From Kalaharituber pfeilii (Eukaryota; Ascomycota; Pezizomycetes; Pezizales; Pezizaceae), in the NCBI GenBank assembly GCA_015179045.1, contig WHUZ01000034.1, positions 496,001 through 560,000 on the forward strand: 64,000 bases of DNA, read 5' to 3'. A program made the translations under genes and the position numbers. The stretch's first letter is position 1; the number at the start of each line of letters is the position of its first letter. The notes below the pieces were generated by a model that saw nothing but the letters and a program-made list of their open reading frames with translations, had not been told where the DNA came from and made no database searches. Below, piece after piece: positions 36,281 through 47,270 of this stretch.

Positions 36281-36792
36281 ATAACGAGAAGCAGAAGAAA
36301 CTATTGTTAGGATACTGTGAGTAGCGCTTGCAATGACCGTCCCGACCCCGTGAGGATTCCATCCATGCAGAATAAAAGTAAGATGAACAAGCCCAGAAAA
36401 ACAAGATGAAATTGAGAAAAACAAAAATTAGACAAAACAAAACAAAAATCCCAACGGAAGGCCGAAAGCAGAAGCATAAGAATCAAGAGAAACACCCAGT
36501 GAGATTGTGTAGGCGTATGAAACGATGTCTGTCGAATGAAATAAGATAATGTAAAGCAAAAAAGAAAAAAAAGACAAAAAATGGTTACCGCAGATTCTAT
36601 ATCATAGGAGGGGGAAGAAAGAGAAAAAAAAAGAACAAGTTAAAAAAGTTCGGCTGTAGGAAATCTGCTTGCAAAAAAAACAAAGAATCTAGTTACCCAA
36701 GATTCTCTTTTTCCAAAAAAGGAGGCTATGTAACTATTTTCAGTGAGGTTTATAAATGTGTTATTTATAAAGCTAAAACGCGGAATATATAT
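35193..36792. other. Spacer with 38-base poly-A tract
   Basis: No gene is seen. There are 38 A at 36241-36278 and A-rich sequence at 36540-36720 (T-rich on the strand of the neighbouring FYVE-RING gene, so probably its 3' UTR or terminator side). A direct repeat caagcaaacct occurs twice in tandem at about 35970-35990. Confidence 0.4.
36241..36278. repeat. Poly-A homopolymer, 38 bases
   Basis: An uninterrupted A run about 515 bases beyond the FYVE-RING stop codon, and T on that gene's strand. A retroposed poly-A tail is possible, but no element body is seen. Confidence 0.95.
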
Positions 36793-38914
36793 TTATTCCC
36801 TAACAGCATGTATAGGACAGTCACCGTTGCCTTTACGGTCGAACCATTCTCGGATACAGCCCTGCCCGATCCCAGTTGGTTAACACTATTCACCAATACG
36901 TATTGGAAATGAACGATCTTTGAATTCAAGAGACCTTACCTTATGGTACCGACATAAACATTCTAATCGTGCAATAGATTCCCCAACCTCAAACTCCTCA
37001 AAACATATTACGCATTCTGCCTTCTTTCTTTGCTTATCTTTCTTAGGCGGAGGTGGGGGTGCTAATGTTGCTGTGAATACTCCTGCGCCTTCTCCATCAC
37101 CAACAACCTCACCACTCGTATTCATTTTCGGGTTTGAAGCATTGCTCTCATCGTCATCATCCCCAGCGCCACCACTATAGTCCCATGTATCCTCTTCCCG
37201 CGCCTCATAAACCACCATCCTGCCACTACCCTTTACCGGTGCACTGCTTTGCCGTAAAAATTCAATCATATTCATTTGCTGATTGGCACCAGAGGTACCT
37301 CCAGCCCCTACCGGAGACCCTGTGCCTGATGGAACATTACTAGTCGGTCGGGGACTGCTAGATGCTTCGTGATTTCGGATACAATCCTGAATATGATTTT
37401 CCCGAGCTGTCTCATCACCAGTTTCAGGATCTGGAGGGGGGAGCGGTAAAGTACATATGGGGCAATAATCAGTTTCTTTCAATTTTACCGGGGGCACGGG
37501 TTGGGTGGAATTCTGCTGGCGTGAGTAGTGATATGGATGGTGGTGAGTGTACCGTGGATGGCTATGGTGATGCTCCTGATGAGAGGGGTACGGCTGATGT
37601 GGTGGGCGGCTTGATGATGAACTGCCCAAATTAAACATAGGCTCCCTTGCAGCAAAGTAAGTTGCATATTTTGCTTGAATTTGTGGAGGCAAAGAATATG
37701 CTGCTGGTGAGGGGTTAGCTGCTGGAGGCGGAAGAGTATATGGTGACCCTGAGGCCGAGCCTTGGGTCATATAGGGGGTAGGTTGCGGGCGGTAGGAAGC
37801 CGGAGATTCATAGTTATAAGGGTATGGTCTCCCTCCTTGAAGCTGCTGTCGCTATCAGTACGTGCTATGTTTCCTAGATTTAGCTTTGTTACTCACAGTT
37901 TGCCTACGCCTTCTTACATTGACATCCCCCCCGTCGAGGGTATTGTTTCCAGATGCTGACCACAGTTCGGGCACGGTAGGGCGGCCTTGACTCACTATTG
38001 ATGTTGGCCCATTCCAAGTTCTGTGGATTGAAGAAGACGCACTGCTTCCGCTATTGCTTCTCCCGGGACTAATACCATTATGACAATCGGAGCATACCCT
38101 AACGTCCTCCATCCCTGCTAACCTATCCTCACCTGCCCTCCACTCGAATAACCCATCCTGGCCGCCGGTATTGATACTTCCAGCCCATGAATGTCTATTG
38201 CTCGACCCGCTTCCAGGTGTATTTTGAGTTCCCAAAAAACTTCCCCACTGGCTAGTTGGTAATCCTAATCCATCTAGGCCTTGTGAATTGCAAATTTCTG
38301 CTGGAGGCCTGACTACAGCAGAGCTTGGTAACGTCAATCTATAAGATGAACATTGGGCACACACCACTCGGCCACATTTGCTGTGAATGAGTCAGTACTG
38401 AACTCTCGCAGCTCATGGAATCAACATACCGACAGTGATGCCTTCTAAAAAAGAGCGTGAATGCACTGTCACATATTGGGCAATTCCGTACAAGATGATC
38501 TGGTTGCCATTCTGGGACGTATGGTGTTTGGCCAAGGGCTACCCTTGGCTGGGTTTGCAACGGGTCTGCTAAAGGGTTAAGCCCGGGAACGAAAGGTGGT
38601 GTGTAGTAGATACCCTGATTGCTGTAAAGCTGGTTATAGTTTGGAGGAGGTAAGGCGGGGTTGGTAGACAAGGATGGAGTAGACGCCTGTTCTAAAGGTT
38701 GATCTTCGAGCAGGGACCGATAATGTGCCTGCCTTCCAGCACCAGGAGCCTGGTACAGCGAAGACGGTGGCAAGGATGGGTTCTGCGGTTGCGCTTGGGA
38801 TGAACTGTCCATCGGTCGTAACTGTAACAGAGGAGTCGTTCTCGGCCCGTCTGTAAGCCGAGGTGCAGCCGGCGAGCACTCCTCAGCACTGTATGGGCGG
38901 TCAAGTGCTTTCAC
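36793..38914 (-). CDS. FYVE and RING finger protein (Pib1-like E3 ubiquitin ligase candidate)
   Basis: Four exons, 38914..38430, 38380..37897, 37851..36940 and 36861..36793, give 649 residues in frame. A Pro/Gln-rich N-terminus leads to a FYVE-type zinc finger at about 134-235: the WQPD start, CPIC, RRHHC, then across the first intron KCGRVVCAQCSSYRL, closed by CSDC after a long Ser/Gly insert. FYVE domains bind phosphatidylinositol 3-phosphate on endosomes and vacuoles. A low-complexity linker with a CPIC...H...C motif (about 410-440) follows. The C-terminus is a RING finger at about 604-645 (CVICFEEF, CLCRYHK, GCIREWF, CPIH), with His replacing the usual last Cys. The last exon codes only 22 residues but completes the RING. 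Yeast Pib1 has the same FYVE plus RING pairing at about half the length. An internal Met (MDSSSQAQ, residue 35) is an alternative start. Confidence 0.87.
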
Positions 38915-40919
38915 GATCGACCAGTTGATTGTACCGAGCTTGGTGCAATGTTATATATGCTCCTGCTAATTTGCTTTTGTGAAACTTTTAGCGTTCGCTT
39001 GACTGTCTCTGTTCCAATGAAGTTTTGCAAACGATTTTTTAAGAGATGAAGGGGAATGCAGCAGAGCCTGACAGGGCCCTGTTGGCCGGAATATTGGAGG
39101 GGGGGGGGGGCGAAGGGTGAGGGCAGGCTCTCGCACGCACACTATGCTTTGTCCGTCAGAAAGAAATGAGGCTCGGGTATCTTGGGGGGGGGTGCGGGGG
39201 GGAGGCGCCTGCAGTCTGTGCTCTCTACCGGTTTCTTCCTGGCCTGCTACCTCTGCTCTCTGCACTGCGCTGCACTCTGTACTCTGCACTCTCTCTGACT
39301 GTGCTAATATGTTCACTTTGCTTCTGCCAGTTCGCTGCGGGACTCGGAGCTGCAGCGGAGGCGATGGGCGGGGGGCAGCTTGGGCGGCGCTGCCTGTGGA
39401 CGGGGTCAGGATGGTTGCGTGTCTGTGTGCGGTTTACATAACTGCGAGTAGGCTGCTCGCCAACGATAAGCAGCGGATGCCTCTTAGTAAGGCTTCTGGG
39501 AGCTACCCTCAGGTGCTGCCTCTCCCCCCAGCTGAGCTGCTCTCATCCAATGTTTGCCACCCCGCACCTGAGGCTATAGAGGCTTGCACTGGCAGGACTG
39601 TACCATTACCATTGGCCGCTCGGCCTACGGACGTAAGCACCGCTGATGAAGCCCACCAGACAGCATGCAGCTGAGTCTCGTGCCCTTCATGCTGTGCCGA
39701 CAGCTCCAGGGATCGAAGGAATTATGCTGCCGCCTTTACGGAGATGTCTCAACCTGGCAGATCTGCAGCCGAGGCCCCCCCCCCCACCCCCCCCACGCGC
39801 TGGCCTGGAATATACTAGAGCTGCAGCAGATTCAAGAGGCACAGTAGGGATGTCACTGCGCTACGACGTACTGCATCATACGGTGTTATCCCAGGTGAAG
39901 GCGTGCTAACTGAGCGCAACCTGGTAGGGCTGCAGTATGCCAGCTAATTGGCTGCTTGTTCCGCAGCCAGCAAGATGGACGCGAGTGCAGCAGGTTGAAG
40001 CTCTCAGTGTCACCGTCAACGCCGAAAGCACTACAATTCGCCCCAAGGCATTCAAAAATACTCTAAGCTCTCCCATCGGCCTTACACATCGGTCTGGGAA
40101 AAGCATAATGGTCTCAACTCGGCTTCCGTTCTCCGAATCTGCACATATTTTCCTGTTCTTTCTTTCATATCCTTATACTTCAGACCTAGGGCCTGATACT
40201 CGCCGATACGTTATGCGGGATCGCAATCGGACATCGGACCGCCAACCGAGTGCTCAATCGCCTCAGGAAGCAAGTGCCGAAAAGGCTCGGTTGAAGAATG
40301 CTTCGGTCCCCCTGCTCCAGGCTTTGAACTGAAACCGCCATGGGAGTTTCGAAAGTAGCCCTTGGCGACAAGTACGCGTGCAAGCCTCGTAGGAGTTGTC
40401 ATGACTTAGTTACAGTCCGAAGTAGTTGATACAAACTGATACCCTTGAGCACTGACCCTTCATACCCATTTATCCATTATATGGAACGTCCCTGGTTCCA
40501 CAGGCAAGCATTGTGCGTTTATGTACGGACGAACTTCTATGTTGTACCCTGTATGAAGTCAACACATTCTGTATCACACCTCTCCGAGCGATTGAGGAAC
40601 GGGAATGTCACACTATGGCAGATATCATTAGAGGTATGCCCCACCCCGCTCCCTGTTCTTTATCTTCTAGCATCTTTGACAAGTGAGTTTTAATACCTGT
40701 GACTTCGAAATTCTCCCCACTTGTGGATGCAGAGGTCCTGGCGTTTTGTTTTGCGTTTCCTTCAGTATCCTCTCGCTGGCTCAGAGGCACACATCTGGAA
40801 TTTTTTTCGAACTTTCTTTTTCCTTCTTTTAACTATAATATTACAACTTATAATTCCTGCCTTCTTCCTCTGATTTGAGTTCTTCGAGTTTTGTGGAAAC
40901 TCTCTCAGTTTGATCTGGC
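38915..40919. promoter_or_regulatory. Divergent intergenic region with poly-G runs and GC-rich island
   Basis: The upstream side of the FYVE-RING gene (-) carries G12 at 39099-39110, further G runs at 39184-39200, a GC-rich stretch at about 39120-39470 and C11 at 39775-39785. The plus-strand gene at 40920 starts at the far end. Frames inside are Leu/Cys/Ser-rich and unconvincing. Confidence 0.4.
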
Positions 40920-41969
40920 ATGGAAGATGGTATCGCGGTAGCAATGAGAGATCTCCAGGAGAGCACGAGACATAGAGATTTCGATAGGATGAGCATTGAG
41001 CAGAGGATATATACCCACAGTGTTAATCAGGGCCCTCAACAACCGGATACCAAACGCACCTGTCTATTGCGGAAGGATTTGGTTCCAGAGCACTTTGTCC
41101 GGTCTTTCGACTCTATACAAGGGCAGCAACTAAAATTTGCACCCAAAAAGCATACTTATACTCACCTCGATTGTACATCGGGAGACTTCCCATTCTTTCT
41201 TCTTTTGATACTACTATTATTTTTACCTAATGTTGCTTTTGCACAATCGTTCGACCGAACCCTTCCGTTACCACCAGCCACTGCGCTATTTCCCTTTCCG
41301 TCTCTTCCACCGGACTCTCAAATCTTCAGCTCTCGGTCCTTTTGCCGAGATACTTACAACACCTGTATGGCGGTTTTCCGCGATTGTTTGCGTGTGGTAG
41401 GAAGGATACCCGGAGCAAATCTATTGTGTGAGCAGTGGAGGGATGGAATATGTAAGGAGGGGATAAGAGAAGGTTGTGATAGGCTACCACCTGATAATGC
41501 TAGCCCTGCACCAAGCAGCATCACCTTTGAGACCGCCCCTCAGGTGGGGGAGTCGACCACAACTATCGGCAACAGCTCTGCTCAACAGAGCGCAACGCAA
41601 ACTAGCACCGAATTCTTAATATCTAAGTTACCAACGTCCTCAACAGACATTCCCTCTCCGAGGACGGAGAGCGAGACTTCAGCGATATTCACTCCTACCC
41701 CAACCCAAACCATAACGGTAGTAACGACAGCTTTAGAACCCACAACATTCACCTTCATAACCGTGATTACAAAGCAAACCACTATAATCACCACTCAGAC
41801 AATCACAAATTCCGGCAACTTTGCCATCACCACAACCTGGACCATGGAGGTTCAAGTGACCGAACGCGGACTCACCTTTATCGTCAACGATGCCGGGGAA
41901 GGAAAGAAAGTTGGTAAAGTGTGGCTCTGGTGTGTCCTTGCCGTTATAGGATTAACGGCATCAATATAA
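40920..41969 (+). CDS. Hypothetical Thr-rich surface protein with internal signal-anchor segment
   Basis: A single-exon frame of 349 residues. The first about 88 residues are charged. A strongly hydrophobic segment (FFLLLILLLFLPNVAFAQ, about 91-108) looks exactly like a signal-peptide core with an Ala-X-Ala cleavage site. A compact Cys-containing domain follows (FCRDTYNTCMAVFRDC, LLCEQW, GICKEGIREGC; six Cys), then a Ser/Thr-rich stalk with runs such as TTIITTQTITNS. The C-terminus is a hydrophobic stretch (VWLWCVLAVIGLTASI), consistent with a GPI-anchor signal or a tail helix. No Met lies close before the hydrophobic segment, so either the protein uses an internal signal anchor or a short upstream intron has been missed. 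The family is not recognised. Confidence 0.55.
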   Translation: MEDGIAVAMRDLQESTRHRDFDRMSIEQRIYTHSVNQGPQQPDTKRTCLLRKDLVPEHFVRSFDSIQGQQLKFAPKKHTYTHLDCTSGDFPFFLLLILLLFLPNVAFAQSFDRTLPLPPATALFPFPSLPPDSQIFSSRSFCRDTYNTCMAVFRDCLRVVGRIPGANLLCEQWRDGICKEGIREGCDRLPPDNASPAPSSITFETAPQVGESTTTIGNSSAQQSATQTSTEFLISKLPTSSTDIPSPRTESETSAIFTPTPTQTITVVTTALEPTTFTFITVITKQTTIITTQTITNSGNFAITTTWTMEVQVTERGLTFIVNDAGEGKKVGKVWLWCVLAVIGLTASI

Positions 41970-42723
41970 ACTTGCAAAACAGGAATGCCGGATCGGAAGT
42001 GTGTGGGGGAAAAGGTGGAAGGATATGTGGAAGAGACGATGGTTAATTATTTTGACTGTTACAAAGCTTCGGGTACTCTATTGAGGCGGGGGCCGCGAGG
42101 ACTCTGTCTATTCTGGGCAAACATGCTGAGTAGGATGGAATGGATACCCAAACTTCCTAATGAGGCGAGTCTTTTCTCCTGATAAATACTACCATATCAC
42201 TTTAATCTGACTATATTGAAAATGGTAACGAGGAACTATACAATAAGAGCACTATGGAGCTTGAAGGGATGTTATGTTGGATATATGGCTTGCTATCCAC
42301 GATTACTGTTGTACATGGTGGAATCTCTGCACATGACTATTAATATGCTCCCATTATCAAGAAACTGCCCAGGTGTTGCGACTTTCGTACACCAATATAG
42401 TGCTGAAATTTCAAAATACTTCAAAGGAAAATATAGTAATAGTGCGCTTATGCTTCGCAAAAAATTAGTGTCGTATACGTACAGAAAAAGTTACAATTTC
42501 TTTCTATTAACCTATTCCAATACTATGGCCGGCAGCTTGTTGCTATGCATGATATAAACCTATACTTGAGTAAAGAATAAGAACCTGAATCTGCAGTAAA
42601 AGACGGGAAGTCAATCAAGAAATGGGGAGCCTGGGGTGAGAGGCAATAATTTTCCGGAGGTCAGGAGCTAGATGGATCGCAACCTCGACAGTAGTTTTGC
42701 AAAGCTCAGAGCAACAGAAGCTA

Positions 42724-42818
42724 CAGTGACCGGTAAAAAGTCTTGGGGATTAGGCAATATTGGGGGGGGTAAGTGTATTGGGGTAAGTGTATCATGCAAG
42801 CCTGTTTACGGGTCACTG
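42724..42818. mobile_element. MITE-like element, CAGTGACC termini (copy A, 95 bp)
   Basis: It starts CAGTGACCGGTAAAAAGTC and ends TTTACGGGTCACTG, giving near-perfect terminal inverted repeats. TA lies directly before it and AA after it. It shares agtcttggggattaggc and, in opposite orientation, gcttgcatgatacactta with the second copy at 51077-51136. Such termini with TA target duplication are typical of Tc1/mariner-derived miniature elements. Confidence 0.75.
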
Positions 42819-44351
42819 AATTTGCACGTGCTGTACGAATAATCGTGTTTGTTTCCTCTGACAATATTTCTTACAATGTTTCGTCTCTCACCTACACTGA
42901 TCTTCAGTGCTTGTGTCTTGAAGTTTTAGACTTAATTGCGGAGCGACGACTAGACTGCGCTTCTCCATGCCAATAGAAACAGGCTTCCGTGCGGCCAGCT
43001 ATACAGCCATTCAGTCAAGCTACGAGCCGCGGCCAGACGTCCGTGTTATCAGCTTCAGCATCAAGACCCCTGGTTGTACCGGCAGGCCCTCGTCCAGGTT
43101 TGGCGTATAACTTTATGTAAACACAGTTTGGAATCAAAGATGGATCAATCTCTGTATGCAGATAGTGCAGCTGTTCCCTTCCCACCTGCTATTGCTACCC
43201 CTGCCCTGGCCTTGAGCATCCAAGGCATATGTGCTGACCATAGTAGTTTTCTGGATTGACCGTCGAACGGATTAGATACATAGCAATTTGACGTCAGCCC
43301 AGTAAAGCTGCCTTCCTATCTTGTAGATACGCGTTCTCATATGTATGACAAGCGGTAGAGTAATTGATAGTCTGGAGCCGTAATTGAGGCGGAACACTCA
43401 CAAATTCGGCCTCTAAGAACATTGGGTAGTGGATATAATGCGAGCAGGCAAAGACTTAGGCTTTGGCAGCATAGTTGGGTAATTTGATAGCATATGAGTA
43501 TTATTATGATAGCTGTTTTATCCATCAAGTGGGGCATCCCCACTGCTTTATTTTTTTATATAGATTTTTTTTTCTTTGGGGCGGTACTATAGGATATTAG
43601 CCCCATGGCCCTTTATTGTTGCCTTTTCTTAACTCTAATCTCATTGCCAGTAGGGAACACTCATTCACAAGATTGACTTGGACAATGTATAGAAGCTGGC
43701 GAGAGCCGCCAGATTTCATGTAGCCTCGGGGCGAATTCATGAACCGACTGAAGTCTCCACAAAAGGATTCATAACGTGCCATTCGACTTGTCAATCCTCT
43801 AGCTTTATCGCGCTCTTCTCTCCATTTGTTTGAGAAGCTAGATATCTCGTACCATAGCATTCTATAAATCACATACAAGTGGGCAGAGTTTTATCAGTTG
43901 CTACAGGGATATAAAAACATGCTAATGCAACATGGTGTTCCACTCTGCTAACTTGTGGGTATTGGGAATTTGCAAATTGAGAGTTGCAAATTGAGAGAGA
44001 ACGTGCTTTGCGTTTAAATTTGTAGAAGGATGTAAGCTTAGTAGTGTGAAACTACCGCTGGTGAAAAGGACTTCAAAGCATTCAATATTATGATATTACT
44101 GGGTTTGACTGTGGAATCTGCATTGCTTCATCTCAGTAACCTTCACGTGATATTCTGATTCTTTCCCAATGGCGTAATGGTGGTACAAGGTATAAAGATA
44201 GCGCTGTCCATGCATTTCGCTTAACTTACCTTGATCAGCGAATATCCATTTTAGAGTATTAACCCTCATCTCTTCTCCAATTAGAGAATCTATTGTACCT
44301 ACACCCCCAACTCCCCAAATGCACTCTTCACGTGCTCTGAGTTTCGTATAT

Positions 44352-44367
44352 GGTCACCTAGGTGACC
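44352..44367. repeat. Perfect 16-bp palindrome
   Basis: The sequence ggtcacctaggtgacc is its own reverse complement. No adjacent gene start is recognised. Confidence 0.8.
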
Positions 44368-45449
44368 TGTTTTCAGCCATTGATTGTCTAGGCACCATAG
44401 TCTCGAGGATGAGTTTACCTTTCTTGCCGCGATGATGACTTTCAGACGAGACCAGGCTTTCAGCTAATACGCATAAAGCGTAAGTCTAGCCGCAGGCACA
44501 TAATGGATATCATCCAAGACAGTGGAGTCGACTGAGTTTTGCTCAGGTCATAGACGGAAGCTTGCATTTGAGAAGATTGTGGTATCCGACCCATTGGATC
44601 CTGTGCATATTGATTATGCCTGAGCCCGAGTATGTCCGACGCAAGATTGCTTAAACAATAGACTACCAAGATCTCGCTTTGCTATGTCTGGGTTGTGAGG
44701 GCAAGTATGCACTTCCAACCCGAATCCATTGAGTGGCTTGAGGCCGATAACATTGCGGATGCCTCCAGGGATTACCATAATATCACGATATGGAGCTCGT
44801 CTATTAAACTTGTGCATCTTGCTGAAAAAATATTTGAATCACGTATATGGATATTGATAGTGTCGAAGCTTGCAATTGTGGTTCCGTGGCATTGAGGCTT
44901 CGGCACCAACCCTAGTAGGAGCTTCTCGGAGCAACTCCGCGCTATTCTGGAACACAGGATGCTGACGATTATAGACCAAAAATCAAACTGCCCTCTCACC
45001 GTTGAGAACAGCATGCTGCAAACAGGTAGGGGTGCTGAAGCGATAAGCTTATCATGCAAGTTTAGGCTACCTTCGTGAAAGGCGAAGGGCATATGAAGGA
45101 GCATGCGTCAGCGTTGTGCAAGAAGTGTACAGCGAGGGGGAAAGAAGCGGAATCATCCCCTGGAAAGGTTGTACGAATATAGCCTTCAATATAAGACAGA
45201 CTGCTTTGTATCATTGAAGTTTTTGAGATCAAGTCTTCGAGATCACTCAGATTAAATCAGAAACAGATGCAGCCTTCACTCCTCTCCCTCATGAGCATGT
45301 CGGGAGCTGTTGATACTGGTGTGCGAATCTTCCTCTGTCTATGCACTACCCCTAGGTGCAAAGAATTTCTCGTTGGCTCATTTCTTTCATATACCAATTT
45401 AATACCCACAGACAACCCACACTTTCTCTTCCTAGTTGAGACTGCTTTT

Positions 45450-45560
45450 TTTCTCTCGTTACTTCAACCATTCTCTTCCTTTCACTTCATTTCTCCTTCC
45501 CACCTTTCCTTTCTTCTCTTCATTCCTTCACTTTCACATACCCTCATCCATTTGACCTAT
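45450..45560 (+). promoter_or_regulatory. Pyrimidine-rich tract upstream of secreted protein gene
   Basis: A long C/T stretch (ctccttcccacctttccttt and similar) lies about 310-420 bases upstream of the secreted protein start. CT tracts are common near fungal transcription starts. No exact start site can be read. Confidence 0.4.
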
Positions 45561-45871
45561 CATTCTAGTATCACGTCTTTGTCCGCTAGTCATAACTAGC
45601 CTTCTTGTTTCTAGGTGGTTCAACAGACTTTAAAAGTTTCTCGAGGCCTACTGGGCTCAAACTGCTTGAAGTATCTTTTTTCTGGACTAGAGATCCCTTT
45701 ATAGATCCTCTCGTCAGGCAGGTTCACAGCTCTCTACAGAATTTTCCTTGTAGTAGGCGCTGTACCCAAAGGAAGAGCATCCAGTTTTCAACAGCAACAA
45801 TTCGGAGATAGTTGCATCCTTCCTTACACAAACTGGTTACTCTATTCAGATCCATCCCTACAACATTCATA

Positions 45872-47270
45872 ATGAAAATCTTCCTTGTGTTTTTTTTCAT
45901 TACAGGACTTTTGTCCGGGGTTCTCAGTTATCCACATGAATCTGTGGATGTCGAATTGCACGGAAGCAAAAATATTGCTCAACTCAATAATGTATGTTTT
46001 TTCTCCTCCTAGAAATTGTCATCAGACTACCTGTATTTCAACAACTATTCTTGTAACTGAAATAATATACCCGAGAGTTAATTCAAGATGCTGAGTACGT
46101 TTTCATTGAGATATGAGAACCAAGGTGGCTAATATATATGAATACATGTAGGTGACAAAACTCGAAGCTAGCAAAGGTTTCACTGTCACGGTGAAGAAAT
46201 ATGCACTGCCTCCAACTGCAGTCCAACCGAAGCCTATCAGAGTGATTACCACGACAACAATTACATCAGATCCTGCTAAACACACCCGAGTGTCTACCTC
46301 CACCTTTTCTAATAACACACCAAAGCTTGTGAAGCCTGGTGTTCTTCCTGCGACGACGACTACTATTACATTCGGTTCGAAGAGTCACAGAACCTCTACC
46401 AGATTGGTAACTCAAAGCCCTACAAGAACAAGCTTGCTTACGAGTCCCACAACAACGAATTTGCGTACTTGGTATTCCGGGACGCCATCTGAATTCCTGA
46501 CAACCCCACCTTGGACAACTCCCAGTGCTGCACCTTGTACTAATGGCCCTCAACCCAGTTATACTTCAACCGTTACTGTAAGTTCATAAACCCACTTAGT
46601 CTAACAATGTGAAACTAATGTTGGTAAACCACAGTTCGATGATGTTCCGGTAACATGGTGGTATGGACTCCTGCCTACACCACACGCAGGGATGCAATTC
46701 AAAAATACGGTTGTTATGGATTCTCGTATCGTTGATTTGGACTGGGCAGATATGTCAATAAGCAAGCCAAAGTTTGCAGTCCATCCAGGTTTCCAATCGA
46801 ACAATGCTAGCATGAGGGGATCCTTCGAAGATTCCGGCTTTATAGCCCTTGCGAATGGAGCAAGTTTTGACATTGTTTCTGTTTGGGTGCAATGTGACTG
46901 GCCTTGCGAGTTACACGTTTACGAAATGGGATTTAGTTCGACAGAGCGTGAACTACTCACCAACAAGTCAGTGGAGCCCGAAAGCCAAAATGGCCGGCTC
47001 ACACTTCCAGGGGGTGTGGCCACCGACGGGATGAAGTTCGTTAATTTTGAGAAAACATACGGCCGTGGAGCAGGAAAGAAGCTTCGTTGGATGAGGTTCT
47101 GGGCCCGAGACTTGAGGGATGATCCGAAATGGTGGTTCAGCTCTACTGGAGAGGTTGCAGTTGGCTTTGACGATCTAGTGATCAGAAAACGGGTTACAGG
47201 GCCCGCTTGCGCTGAACCTAATCCTGATTGGGATTACAGTCAGTCCTATGATGTCGAAAGCAAGAAGTGA
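45872..47270 (+). CDS. Secreted protein with Thr-rich linker and C-terminal beta-sandwich-like domain
   Basis: Three exons, 45872..45991, 46152..46577 and 46635..47270, are all phase 0 and give 393 residues. The start MKIFLVFFFITGLLSGVLS is a clear signal peptide; an upstream in-frame Met at 45812 would extend it pointlessly. A Thr/Ser-rich region (about 60-175) is probably O-glycosylated. The C-terminal about 210 residues begin FDDVPVTWWYGLLPTPHAGM and include GFIALANGASFDIVSVWVQC, GEVAVGFDDLVIRK and paired Cys. This resembles a family of fungal extracellular proteins that open with an FDDLP-type motif and appear to be lectin- or carbohydrate-binding-like beta-sandwiches. The resemblance is from memory and no function is established. 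The first intron (160 nt) is longer than the others and could hide a small exon. Confidence 0.72.

Larger units (their letters stand above)
41970..45871. other. Gene-poor spacer with miniature inverted-repeat element
   Basis: No convincing gene is seen. It contains a TA-flanked element at 42724-42818, a 16-bp palindrome at 44352-44367, a tagtctcg word at 44398, and a 14-bp tandem direct repeat ttgcaaattgagag at about 43970-44000. Minus-strand frames at 43597-43878 and 44460-45104 look mildly coding-like but match nothing I know. Confidence 0.4.

Noticed and set aside
44460..45104. Possible dioxygenase-like relic on the minus strand
   Set aside because: A short phrase (DIMVIPGGIRNVIG) looked familiar, but flanking sequence did not support any family.
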